Source: Paenibacillus terrigena DSM 21567 (GTDB lineage Bacteria; Bacillota; Bacilli; Paenibacillales; Paenibacillaceae). From it: a stretch of 64,000 nt of DNA. Positions 17,001 to 24,976 of this stretch are shown in pieces (positions within the stretch are counted from its first letter, which is position 1; every line of letters begins with the position of its first letter). Below the pieces are notes generated by a model that made no database searches, had not been told where the DNA came from, and saw nothing but the letters and a program-made list of their open reading frames with translations. The translations under genes were made by a program, and so were the position numbers. The stretch is taken from positions 62,001-126,000 of the forward strand of contig NZ_KB895421.1 of assembly GCF_000374845.1 (NCBI RefSeq). Reading direction: 5' to 3'.

Positions 17001-17918
17001 CTAGACTCTTAAGAATTTGCGGATGGAGACGGTGGATCCCCACACCCCGATCAAGACACCTAATCCGAGGATAACCCCGCCTACCGATAACCATAGCTCT
17101 TGCAGCGGCATCAGCTTAATCAGCATAAGCCCAAGCTCCACCTGTGTAAGCTTCACTAGACGATAGTAACCGGTGAATAGAATCCCAATCGTAACCGCGG
17201 AACCCAAAAATCCAATCAGGGCACCCTCAATAAAAAATGGCACACGGATAAAGTGGTTCGTTGCGCCCACCAGCTTCATGATACCGATCTCTCGACGACG
17301 CGCAATGATGGTCACTTTGATCGTATTCGAAATTAAGAACATCGACGTAATCGCAAGACCCGCCACGACGATGAGACCTGCATTTCGGATCGTGTCCGTC
17401 ACGGCGAACATCTTCTCAACAGTACCTTCGCCATATTTGACTTTAGCAATGACTTTCTCGGTCGTCGTCTTCTTGAGCTCTTCAATTTTCTTCGCTACAG
17501 TCGGAATAGTCGTTGGCTCCAAGACATCGACAACCAGTGTATCTGGCAGCGGATTCGTATCCTCCGTATATCCGGATAACAGCTCCTTACCGTCTTCACC
17601 TAAATTTTCACGGAAGATCTTCATGCCCTCTTCCTTCGTGACAACCTCTACCTTGCTGACTTCACTCATGTTGCCGATTTCGGTATGTAATTGCTCCCGC
17701 TGCTCTTTCGTCGTGTTCGGCTCCAAGTACACTTGGATTTGAACCTGACTCTCGACTTGTCCAGCGAGCGCGTTAATGTTCAGTGATAAGACCAAGAATA
17801 CACCTAATATAAATAGAGAAATGACGATCGAGCTAATGGAAGCAAAGGACATCCATCCATTGCGAATCACATTCTTCGTGCCTTCCCGCAAGTGTCGAAG
17901 TATTGTTCTAAATGTCAT
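17001..17918 (-). CDS. ftsX: Cell-division ABC transporter permease FtsX
   Basis: Membrane subunit of FtsEX, which transmits ATP hydrolysis to peptidoglycan hydrolases outside the cell. The 305 residues give a membrane helix at about 25-45, a large extracytoplasmic domain (about 48-165) that would touch the coiled coil of the M23 partner, then three C-terminal helices with the RRREIGIMKLVGAT signature. ATG 17918 has GAGGAG upstream and overlaps the end of ftsE by 11 bases, so the pair is translationally coupled. A longer frame reaching back to 17978 lies wholly inside ftsE and is rejected. Confidence 0.93.
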   Translation of the reverse strand: MTFRTILRHLREGTKNVIRNGWMSFASISSIVISLFILGVFLVLSLNINALAGQVESQVQIQVYLEPNTTKEQREQLHTEIGNMSEVSKVEVVTKEEGMKIFRENLGEDGKELLSGYTEDTNPLPDTLVVDVLEPTTIPTVAKKIEELKKTTTEKVIAKVKYGEGTVEKMFAVTDTIRNAGLIVVAGLAITSMFLISNTIKVTIIARRREIGIMKLVGATNHFIRVPFFIEGALIGFLGSAVTIGILFTGYYRLVKLTQVELGLMLIKLMPLQELWLSVGGVILGLGVLIGVWGSTVSIRKFLRV

Positions 17919-18594
17919 AGCCGTAATCTCCTCGCACTTGATCTCGCACGATTTGGCCGCCTTCGATCGCGATAACACGTTTACGAATCGTATTTACAAT
18001 CTCTTTGTTATGCGTTGCCATAATAATCGTCGTTCCGCGGAAATTAATCTCTTCCAGCAGGTTCATAATGCCCCACGATGTCTCAGGGTCTAAATTCCCC
18101 GTCGGCTCATCCGCGACAATCACGGATGGATTATTCACGATCGCGCGAGCAATCGAGATCCGCTGCTGCTCACCACCTGAGAGCTGGGCCGGAAGGCTGT
18201 TCGCCTTACTTTTCAACCCGACCAGATCCAGCACTTCGCTCACGCGACGCTTAATCAGCTTGCGCGGGGCTTCAATCACTTCCATGGCAAACGCAATATT
18301 CTCGAATGCCGTCAAATTCGGCAATAACCTAAAATCTTGGAATACAACGCCGATGTTACGGCGTACATAAGGAATCTTACGCTGCTTCAGCCGGCCTACA
18401 TTAAAACCGTTCACTGAAATTTGACCCTTTGTTGGAACTTCTTCTCTATAAATAAGCTTCATAAATGTCGATTTACCAGCACCAGACGGTCCTACCAGAT
18501 ACACAAATTCATTTCGGTCAATACGAACTGAAACCCCGCGAAGGGCATGTGTTCCGTCCGCATACGTCTTCCATATATCCTGCATTTCAATCAC
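17908..18594 (-). CDS. ftsE: Cell-division ABC transporter ATPase FtsE
   Basis: Cytosolic ATPase of FtsEX, 228 residues, the standard length. Walker [10 protein letters not shown] is at 35-43, the Q-loop is in VVFQDFRLL near 85, the ABC signature LSGGEQQR lies near 138-145, Walker B is [12 protein letters not shown] and the switch His is in MATHNKE. GTG 18594 has GGGAG 7 bases upstream. It is first gene of the run ftsE-ftsX-M23-ctpB-minJ. It is divergent from the VanW gene, so the 197-base gap 18595-18791 should carry both promoters. Confidence 0.95.
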   Translation of the reverse strand: MIEMQDIWKTYADGTHALRGVSVRIDRNEFVYLVGPSGAGKSTFMKLIYREEVPTKGQISVNGFNVGRLKQRKIPYVRRNIGVVFQDFRLLPNLTAFENIAFAMEVIEAPRKLIKRRVSEVLDLVGLKSKANSLPAQLSGGEQQRISIARAIVNNPSVIVADEPTGNLDPETSWGIMNLLEEINFRGTTIIMATHNKEIVNTIRKRVIAIEGGQIVRDQVRGDYGYDI

Positions 18595-18791
18595 AATATC
18601 ACTCCCGGAACATAGTTAGCCCCTAATATATTCGACACATTACCCAAAATTCCTTTATTCCCACGTGATTTCCAACAGATTTCGAGCGTTTCATAAATCG
18701 TTCAGAATGAAAATCATCTTGAAAATCGAACTCGCATATACATGATACAAGGGTTGATTTTTCAAGATAAATTCAGAGGAGCGTTCAGCAA

Positions 18792-20216
18792 ATGAGACGG
18801 ATTCATATCGGGTTCATCGTAGTAGCATTCATCCTATTGATCGGTGTTGGCACGTGGGGTTGGCTGCACAGTTATGCATCGCAATCCACATTGCCGAAGG
18901 GTGTAACACTCGCAAATTGGAACGTTGGCGACATGAAAATGAACGAAGTGATCGCAGCTTATCAGCAGCAGATTGAGCAGCTTAATGAAAAGAAAATCAC
19001 ACTAAGAATCGATGCGCCGAAGGCTGTCGAACGGGTTGTCACGATGAAGCAGCTCGGCGTAACGTTCGAGGAATCGGGATTATTACAAGAGATGAAGAAA
19101 TTAACCGAAGGAAATCTGTGGGACCGCGTGCAATATCGCTACTCGATGCCTAAACAATGGAATCTCATCGTCAAGTGGGATGACACCGCCTTGATGAAGC
19201 AATATGATGCCGCTTGGGAGAAAAAATATATGGGACAGTCCGTGAATGCCGTACGGCTTATCAGCCCGCAAGATGTCGTCAGCTACATACCAGACCAGTC
19301 GGCCAATCGTATTGATTGGGAGCGAACCAAACAAGATATTGCGAAGCAAATTCCGCGTGAATTTATAAGCGAGACAGCGGCAACACAAGTTGCTACGGTT
19401 CAATTCACACTCAAGGAGATGCCTGCCAAAATCACACTCGATGCACTTAAGGCAGAGGGTGTCGAGCGCAAAATCATGGAGTTCACAACAAGCTTCGCAA
19501 CGAGCACACAGGGTCGGGTGTACAATGTTACCGCCGCAGCCAAGACGCTGAACAATACCATTCTCAAACCTGGTGACGTATTCGATTACGGCAAAATCAT
19601 TGCGGCAACAGAAAAGAAATTCGGTTTTCGTGAAGCCCCGGTTATTTTCAAAGGGAAGCTCATTCCCGGTATCGGGGGCGGGATCTGTCAAGTATCAAGT
19701 ACCCTTTATAACGCTGTCATACGTACAGGGCTTCAAATTGTCGAACGGCGCAATCATTCTCTACCTGTAAGCTATCTGCCGATTGGGCTAGATGCGACGT
19801 TCTCCGAAGGCAATATTAACTTCCGCTTCAAGAACACGACAGGCAAAACCCTGCTTATTCGCGCAGAAGTTGTCAATAAAGAGCTGACCATCAAACTTTT
19901 CGGTACGATGGATAAAGATAAGCGTTACGATATCAGCTCCAGTACGGTTAAAGTCCTCGAACCTCCGGTCAAATATGTCGTCGATAGCAGCCTGCCGGCC
20001 GGCGGACGTGAAGTCCTCTCAGAGGGCAAGCAAGGATTTATTGTAGAAACTTATCGGACGCTGACGAAGAACGGGAAAGTGATCGAGAAGAAGCGCATTT
20101 CACGTGATACGTACCAGCCTCAGCCCATGCTCGTCGCGGTTAATAATGGCGAGGAAGTATCGAACTCCAAATCGAAGGATGACACGAAGGAAATTTTGGA
20201 GGACGGCGTTTCTTGA
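18792..20216 (+). CDS. VanW family protein (YoaR-like)
   Basis: Membrane-anchored extracellular protein, 474 residues. An N-terminal helix (about 5-27) is followed by a PG4-like region (about 60-200), the VanW domain (about 235-370) with its hallmark GIGGGICQVSSTLYNA, and a C-terminal G5-like segment ending in a polar tail. VanW occurs as an accessory gene in some vanB clusters, but chromosomal copies like this are common in spore-formers and no resistance role can be assumed. The ATG at 18792 follows GAGGAG. It is divergent from ftsE. Its last bases run into the promoter region of the helicase gene. Confidence 0.87.
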   Translation: MRRIHIGFIVVAFILLIGVGTWGWLHSYASQSTLPKGVTLANWNVGDMKMNEVIAAYQQQIEQLNEKKITLRIDAPKAVERVVTMKQLGVTFEESGLLQEMKKLTEGNLWDRVQYRYSMPKQWNLIVKWDDTALMKQYDAAWEKKYMGQSVNAVRLISPQDVVSYIPDQSANRIDWERTKQDIAKQIPREFISETAATQVATVQFTLKEMPAKITLDALKAEGVERKIMEFTTSFATSTQGRVYNVTAAAKTLNNTILKPGDVFDYGKIIAATEKKFGFREAPVIFKGKLIPGIGGGICQVSSTLYNAVIRTGLQIVERRNHSLPVSYLPIGLDATFSEGNINFRFKNTTGKTLLIRAEVVNKELTIKLFGTMDKDKRYDISSSTVKVLEPPVKYVVDSSLPAGGREVLSEGKQGFIVETYRTLTKNGKVIEKKRISRDTYQPQPMLVAVNNGEEVSNSKSKDDTKEILEDGVS

Positions 20217-20246
20217 AAAAACTAGTTCTTACCCTCGCAGATCGGT

Positions 20247-20252
20247 TATAAT
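20247..20252 (+). promoter_or_regulatory. Probable -10 box of the helicase gene
   Basis: Perfect TATAAT 31 bases after the VanW stop. No clear -35 is seen at 17 bases. If it is used, start codons at or before 20251 are excluded, which supports a start near 20374. Confidence 0.4.
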
Positions 20253-20373
20253 GAATACCGTGTTTTCGGGCGCCGTGCTAATGCCTCGGTGCCGTCGGAC
20301 CAAACGAAACAACATCATCGCTCTTCATCGGGCGATGTGCGAAGGCAGGGTGTGCAACATGCAGGAAATCATC

Positions 20374-22818
20374 ATGAAAGATCGCCCTTTCGGCGCGCGC
20401 GCGGAAGCGAAAATACCGCGTGCGCCATGGACGGATGGAAGAACAAGCGCGGAAGCTGTCCCGAATACGGCGGCTGACGCGTTTTATTTTCGTGCGCTGG
20501 AGGAGCGAGGTATCACGTTAAATGAATCGCAAATTCAAGCCGTTCGGCATGGTGACGGACCGTTATTGACCATCGCAGGGGCCGGCTCTGGCAAGACATC
20601 GGTTCTGGTCAGCCGGACAGGCTATCTCATCGCGGTGCGCAAGGTGGCGCCTCGCAATATCTTACTCGTTACTTTCACGAGCAAAGCCGCAGCGGAGATG
20701 AAGTCGCGGATTGCACGGCTTCCAGGAATATCGCCTCGTGCAGCGAATGAGGTCCAAGCCCGGACCTTCCATGCCTTCTTCTTGATGATTCTGAAGCATC
20801 ATGGATATACCCAGCGCTTATTAAGCGAGACCCGGTTCCAGCAGATCGTCATGAAGCGCATCCTGCGTGAGCTCGGCTTGCACCAATCCTACGAGCCCGA
20901 GACTGTGCTCGCCCTACTCTCTTCCTATAAGATGAAATGCGCCCTACTCGATGAGCTGCCGGAGCAATCTCTCGAAGAACGAGACTTAAAGGCAGCGATG
21001 CTCCGGTATGAGACCTGGAAGAAGGAGACCCATCAGATGGACTTCGATGATGTCCTCGTCTTCGCTCATCAACTGCTGCTTGAGAATACCTCACTCCTCG
21101 CCTCCTTGCAGCGGCGCTTCCAATACGTGATGGCCGATGAATTCCAGGATACGAATCATCTGCAATATGTGCTGCTGCGCATGATCGTTGCAGGCAACCG
21201 CAATCTGATGGTCGTCGGGGATGATGATCAGACGATCTATACGTTCAACGGCGCGGAGCATACGTTTATATTGAATTTCCATTTGGAATACCCAGAGACG
21301 AAGACAATCACGCTCGACATTAACTATCGGTCGAACGCGAATATTGTCGGGCTCGGCAACGCCGTCATCGTCCACAATAAAGAACGGAAAGTCAAAACCT
21401 TGAAGGTCAGCGGGGAACAGCATAAAGAATGGCGCGAAGACGACTTTAAGCCGCAGTATATGCGCCCAGGCGGCACCGATGAAGAAGCAGAGCTCATCGT
21501 GCGGCATATTCAGGAACAGATCGCATCCGAGCAATTCGACTATCGGGAGATTGCCATTCTCCATCGTACCGCAAGCAGCAGCCGTGCTATGTTCGAGCAG
21601 CTGGTCCTAAGCGAGATGCCGTTCGTGCAATATGGCGCGGGGCCTCTCTTCTATGATCAGTGGCTGGTGAAACCCGTCATGGACCATCTGCGGCTCGCTT
21701 TGAACCCGCGGGATATGGCCTCGCTCGAGAGCGCCGTCGCGGCGCTTTACGTCTCACGCGAAGTTGGCAGCGCATATATCCAGCGGCAGGATAAGCTGAA
21801 GCCGAAGAAATATCCGCTCATCCATCTGCAGGATTGGCCAGAGCTGAAGAGTTATCAGCGAGATGCCGTAAAGGAGCGTATTCGGTTGATCAAATCGCTC
21901 AAAGCGATGAAACCGATCTTCGCGATTCAAGAAATTCGCCGTCAATTCTATGAGAAATACGTCGAAGTGCATGATGTGCATAAATGGACGCAGCATAAGG
22001 AGACACTGACGGAGACATTAGATGAACTGGAATCCGCGGCCAAGCGATTCGATACGGTGGAAGCCTTTATCGCCTTCGTCGACGAGATGTCCGCGAAGCA
22101 TACGGAAATGACCGAGCTGATGCACAATAAAGATGCCGATGCCATCACGCTCATGACGATTCACCGCTCGAAGGGTCTCGAATTCCCATGCGTCTATCTC
22201 ATCGGCGCATCCGAAGGAATTCTGCCGCACAGCTCTGCGCTGCAGGAAGCAGAAGAGCCGAAGGGCGACGCGAAGCGCGGTGAACGAGCGATGCGGCGCA
22301 TGAAGCTGCGGACTGAGCGGCGAGGCGAGGGCCGTGGCGGCGATGACGCCGAAGCCATGGCTGCGCGCAGCGAGATCGCAGCTGCGACAAGCGAAGCGGC
22401 AGGCGGCATGTCTACCGCCGCTGCCGCGCTAGAAGAAGAGCGACGTCTCGCGTACGTCGCTGTCACCCGTGCGCAGGAGGAGCTGTATATCAGCTCCCCC
22501 GCACACTACCGCGGCAAAAAAGCGGACGTATCCCGCTTTTTTGCCGCAGCCTTTGGCGGCGCCGTGCCGGAGCGCCGCATCGCCGCCCCGCTCGCGCGCA
22601 CGACGACAGCGCGGGCTGGCGGGGCCCGCACCGCCGCGGCTCCCGCAGGCGCGGCGATGCGGCGCGTCCGTGCATGGCTGTGCACGGACGCGGGCTGCCC
22701 CGCGTGGATGCGTATGAATCCACGCGAGGCAGCAGACCCGGCAGCGGCAAGCAAGGCGTGCCCGCTGTGCAAGGGCCCGATGGCACCTGGAGAACACCAG
22801 GTGCCTGCCCGAGACTAG
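20374..22818 (+). CDS. UvrD/PcrA-like superfamily 1 DNA helicase with zinc-ribbon-like tail
   Basis: 3'-5' DNA helicase/translocase of 814 residues. Motif I AGAGSGKTS lies near residue 70, motif II ADEFQDTNH near 252, then GDDDQTIYTFNG, LDINYRSN, TIHRSKGLEF and motif VI VAVTRAQEELYI near 697. Between the last two motifs is an insert of about 60 residues rich in Ala, Arg and Glu (about 626-686). The C-terminus (about 768-814) has CTDAGCPAW and CPLCKG, four cysteines that could form a zinc ribbon. The start is uncertain: ATG 20374 (AGGA 8 bases upstream) is preferred, and ATG 20359 is possible. From about 22260 the DNA is visibly richer in G+C than the rest and loaded with inverted repeats. Confidence 0.85.
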   Translation: MKDRPFGARAEAKIPRAPWTDGRTSAEAVPNTAADAFYFRALEERGITLNESQIQAVRHGDGPLLTIAGAGSGKTSVLVSRTGYLIAVRKVAPRNILLVTFTSKAAAEMKSRIARLPGISPRAANEVQARTFHAFFLMILKHHGYTQRLLSETRFQQIVMKRILRELGLHQSYEPETVLALLSSYKMKCALLDELPEQSLEERDLKAAMLRYETWKKETHQMDFDDVLVFAHQLLLENTSLLASLQRRFQYVMADEFQDTNHLQYVLLRMIVAGNRNLMVVGDDDQTIYTFNGAEHTFILNFHLEYPETKTITLDINYRSNANIVGLGNAVIVHNKERKVKTLKVSGEQHKEWREDDFKPQYMRPGGTDEEAELIVRHIQEQIASEQFDYREIAILHRTASSSRAMFEQLVLSEMPFVQYGAGPLFYDQWLVKPVMDHLRLALNPRDMASLESAVAALYVSREVGSAYIQRQDKLKPKKYPLIHLQDWPELKSYQRDAVKERIRLIKSLKAMKPIFAIQEIRRQFYEKYVEVHDVHKWTQHKETLTETLDELESAAKRFDTVEAFIAFVDEMSAKHTEMTELMHNKDADAITLMTIHRSKGLEFPCVYLIGASEGILPHSSALQEAEEPKGDAKRGERAMRRMKLRTERRGEGRGGDDAEAMAARSEIAAATSEAAGGMSTAAAALEEERRLAYVAVTRAQEELYISSPAHYRGKKADVSRFFAAAFGGAVPERRIAAPLARTTTARAGGARTAAAPAGAAMRRVRAWLCTDAGCPAWMRMNPREAADPAAASKACPLCKGPMAPGEHQVPARD

Positions 22819-22839
22819 CGTGGCCTAGTCAGGCCATGC
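22511..22839 (+). repeat. Array of perfect inverted repeats in the helicase 3' end
   Basis: Successive hairpins: 22511-22547 (15-bp arms, GCGGCAAAAAAGCGG), 22556-22578 (7 bp), 22585-22625 (7-bp outer arms GCCCCGC/GCGGGGC), 22663-22692 (12-bp arms CGCGTCCGTGCA), 22701-22726 (9-bp arms CGCGTGGAT), 22782-22805 (9-bp arms GGCACCTGG) and 22818-22839 (9 bp with one G-T pair). All but the last lie inside the reading frame. Confidence 0.8.
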
Positions 22840-22992
22840 CCTATCTTTTATCCTTTTTTCACACATTAAACTTGATCAAATGAACTACTATTATTAGCCA
22901 TCCTTCTTCAGGTGGTGCTCGCCTTCTATTTTTAGTACACTAGAAGTAGAGCATAACAGGATAGCGCATGACCCGGAAAGGAGCATCCTCTG

Positions 22993-23742
22993 ATGGAATT
23001 ATACCCCGCCCAATCAGACAACCAGGCGATGAAAATCCAGAGCAATCTGGATCACCTGATCTGCAAAATTGAACAATGGAACCAGGTTCCAACCTTGTAC
23101 CAGCTTGCTCTCAAGGAGCTTGAGAATAAGATGAAGGTCATCGAAGCCGAATGGAAAATGCGTGATGGCTATTGTCCGATTGAACATACGAAGACGAGGA
23201 TCAAATCCATCAACAGCGTTATTAAGAAGCTGGAGCGTAAAGGCATGGGCGTTACAATCGAGAACGCCATCACCCAAATCTACGACGTCGCAGGCATGCG
23301 AATCGTCTGTGCCTTCGTGAACGATATCTATATGATTCTAGATCACCTCAAGCAACGAGATGACTTGAGCATTATCGAGATTAAAGACTATATCGCGAAT
23401 CCGAAGCCAAACGGTTATCAAAGTCTGCATGTCATCGTGCAGGTACCGCTTGTTTTATTCGAAGATACATGCTGGATTAGCGTCGAAATTCAGCTCCGCA
23501 CCCTTGCGATGGATTTCTGGGCGAGTATGGAGCATATTATCTTCTATAAATATGAGAAGGAAGTGCCGCCTCACGTGCTGCAAGAGCTCACGAAAGTAGC
23601 GCTCGCCGCTGACGATCTCGACAAGAAAATGTTCGCACTCCGCAAGGAAGTGCAGTCTTACAGCGTGACCCAAATCGAAGCGGAAGAGTCCCCTAAATCG
23701 ATGTCCGTTCGCGACCTACTTTTCGACACGAACGACGCATAG
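22993..23742 (+). CDS. ywaC: Small alarmone synthetase (YwaC/RelP type)
   Basis: Cytosolic (p)ppGpp synthetase, 249 residues, synthetase domain only, with no hydrolase, TGS or ACT domain. The order and motifs match Bacillus YwaC more closely than YjbM: CPIEHTKTRIKSINSVIKKL, DVAGMRIVCAFVNDIY, the GTP-binding loop KDYIANPKPNGYQSLH and EIQLRTLAMDFWAS. YwaC is known to respond to cell-wall stress in Bacillus. ATG 22993 has AAAGGAG 9 bases upstream. A 26-residue ORF with a hairpin over its ribosome site begins 52 bases downstream, before the terminator at 23894, so both may share one transcript. Confidence 0.9.
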   Translation: MELYPAQSDNQAMKIQSNLDHLICKIEQWNQVPTLYQLALKELENKMKVIEAEWKMRDGYCPIEHTKTRIKSINSVIKKLERKGMGVTIENAITQIYDVAGMRIVCAFVNDIYMILDHLKQRDDLSIIEIKDYIANPKPNGYQSLHVIVQVPLVLFEDTCWISVEIQLRTLAMDFWASMEHIIFYKYEKEVPPHVLQELTKVALAADDLDKKMFALRKEVQSYSVTQIEAEESPKSMSVRDLLFDTNDA

Positions 23743-23749
23743 ATCAAAT

Positions 23750-23792
23750 GCGGTTCCCCATACTAACCCTTATAGAGAGGGGGGAGAACCGC
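23750..23792 (+). promoter_or_regulatory. Hairpin covering the ribosome site of the 26-residue ORF
   Basis: GCGGTTCCCC (23750-23759) pairs with GGGGAGAACCGC (23781-23792) over 10 bp with one bulged A. The right arm contains the GGGGAG ribosome site of the ORF at 23795, so folding would hide it. Confidence 0.5.
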
Positions 23793-23794
23793 AG

Positions 23795-23875
23795 ATGGCT
23801 AAGCAACAAGGACATGCTCGTCAGAACACAACGACACGCACCAAAGACCGCAAAAGCGGCAAAGGCAAGAGCTAA
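23795..23875 (+). CDS. 26-residue basic small protein
   Basis: A short ORF with GGGGGGAG 8 bases before its ATG and a terminator 18 bases after its stop. The peptide begins MAKQQGHARQNTTTRTKD and ends KSGKGKS. It is strongly basic, has no hydrophobic segment, and is rich in Lys, Arg, Thr and Gln. I do not recognise it. It might be a small nucleic-acid-binding or spore-type protein, but that is a guess. A real gene is supported by the ribosome site, the stop-terminator spacing and the overlying hairpin. Confidence 0.55.
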   Translation: MAKQQGHARQNTTTRTKDRKSGKGKS

Positions 23876-23893
23876 CATCCAATTATAGCTACA

Positions 23894-23939
23894 AACGGCC
23901 CGAGCCGACCTCTTCGACGAGGCGGTCCGAGCCGTTTTT
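23894..23939 (+). terminator. Terminator after ywaC/small ORF
   Basis: Long hairpin, outer arms AACGGC and GCCGTT with further internal pairing (CCTC/GAGG), followed by TTTTT. Confidence 0.85.
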
Positions 23940-24234
23940 CAATTTCTTTGTACTTGCTGCCAATCCGAATGATCGATAAATTTTTATATTTGCAAAAAGT
24001 CATGTATGAAACGCTATTCCCATGAGATAATACACCTATTCTGCATTGCTTCGTTCTTCAAATTCGCGACTTTTTCTCAATCTGAATTTTATCATGTTTA
24101 CATGGGCACTAAAATCCATTAAAATTTGAGTGACAAGACGTAATGAGGGCACCATAAACACTTAAGCGCTTGATCACGGAACACATGTGTTATTGAAGCA
24201 AATCTTATTGACTTCATAAGAGGAGGAATGATGG
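23940..24234. other. Intergenic region upstream of deoC with two palindromes
   Basis: No gene. It contains AAGCGCTT (24164-24171), the core of a CcpA cre site but with poor flanks, and a 12-bp perfect palindrome AACACATGTGTT (24180-24191) 43 bases before the deoC start. Either could be an operator. Confidence 0.4.
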
Positions 24235-24906
24235 ATGAGTAACGTTAAGTTGCAGCATATGATCGATCACACCGTATTGAAAGCAGACACACGTAGGCAG
24301 GAGATTATTACGCTATGTGAAGAAGCTAGAACATATAATTTCGCTTCTGTATGCGTCAATCCAACGTGGGTTGAGCTTGCTGCGAATGAACTTGAAGGAT
24401 CCGATGTTAAGGTATGTACCGTTATTGGATTCCCACTTGGGGCGAATACACCCGAGACGAAAGCATTCGAAGTGCGTGATGCGATTAGCAAAGGCGCAGG
24501 AGAAGTGGATATGGTCATTAACATCGGGGCGCTAAAGGATCAGAACGATGCATTGGTCGAGCGTGATATTCGTGCGGTTGTTGAAGCCGCTGCAGGTAAA
24601 GCGCTCGTGAAGGTTATTATCGAAACTTGTCTGCTGACAGAAGAAGAGAAAGTCCGTGCGTGCGAAATTTCGGTGAAGGCTGGCGCAGATTTCGTCAAAA
24701 CATCGACAGGCTTTTCAACAGGCGGAGCAACGATCGAAGATGTTGCGTTAATGCGCAAGACAGTCGGTGAGCATGTTGGCGTGAAAGCTTCTGGTGGTGT
24801 ACGCAGTCTAGAAGACATGAACAACATGGTCAAGGCTGGAGCCAATCGAATTGGCACAAGCTCTGGCGTCAAAATTCTTCGTGGCGAGCAATCCACATCC
24901 TACTAA
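24235..24906 (+). CDS. deoC: Deoxyribose-phosphate aldolase
   Basis: Class I aldolase that splits 2-deoxyribose-5-phosphate into glyceraldehyde-3-phosphate and acetaldehyde, the last step of deoxynucleoside breakdown. 223 residues, full length. The Schiff-base Lys155 lies in [10 protein letters not shown] and the proton-relay Lys184 in [15 protein letters not shown] and [10 protein letters not shown] are also typical. The ATG has AGGAGG 8 bases upstream. A ROK regulator and purine nucleoside phosphorylase follow within 2 kb, a nucleoside-salvage neighbourhood, although deoC has its own terminator. Confidence 0.96.
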   Translation: MSNVKLQHMIDHTVLKADTRRQEIITLCEEARTYNFASVCVNPTWVELAANELEGSDVKVCTVIGFPLGANTPETKAFEVRDAISKGAGEVDMVINIGALKDQNDALVERDIRAVVEAAAGKALVKVIIETCLLTEEEKVRACEISVKAGADFVKTSTGFSTGGATIEDVALMRKTVGEHVGVKASGGVRSLEDMNNMVKAGANRIGTSSGVKILRGEQSTSY

Positions 24907-24919
24907 ACGCCAAACATAC

Positions 24920-24952
24920 AAAAAGCGGCCGAATGCGATTCAGCCGCTTTTT
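24920..24952. terminator. Bidirectional terminator between deoC and ROK gene
   Basis: Arms AAAAAGCGGC (24920-24929) and GCCGCTTTTT (24943-24952), 13-base loop, symmetric A and T runs. Confidence 0.9.
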
Positions 24953-24976
24953 GTTGTATATCGAATGATCCGCCGA

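Noticed and set aside
20104-20373. Longer N-terminus for the helicase, overlapping the VanW gene
   Set aside because: The extension is Arg/Ser-rich, overlaps VanW out of frame and passes through a TATAAT box; no ribosome site supports it.
22199-22797. Several long frames on both strands over the helicase 3' end
   Set aside because: High G+C and palindromes suppress stop codons in all frames; only the helicase frame has conserved motifs.
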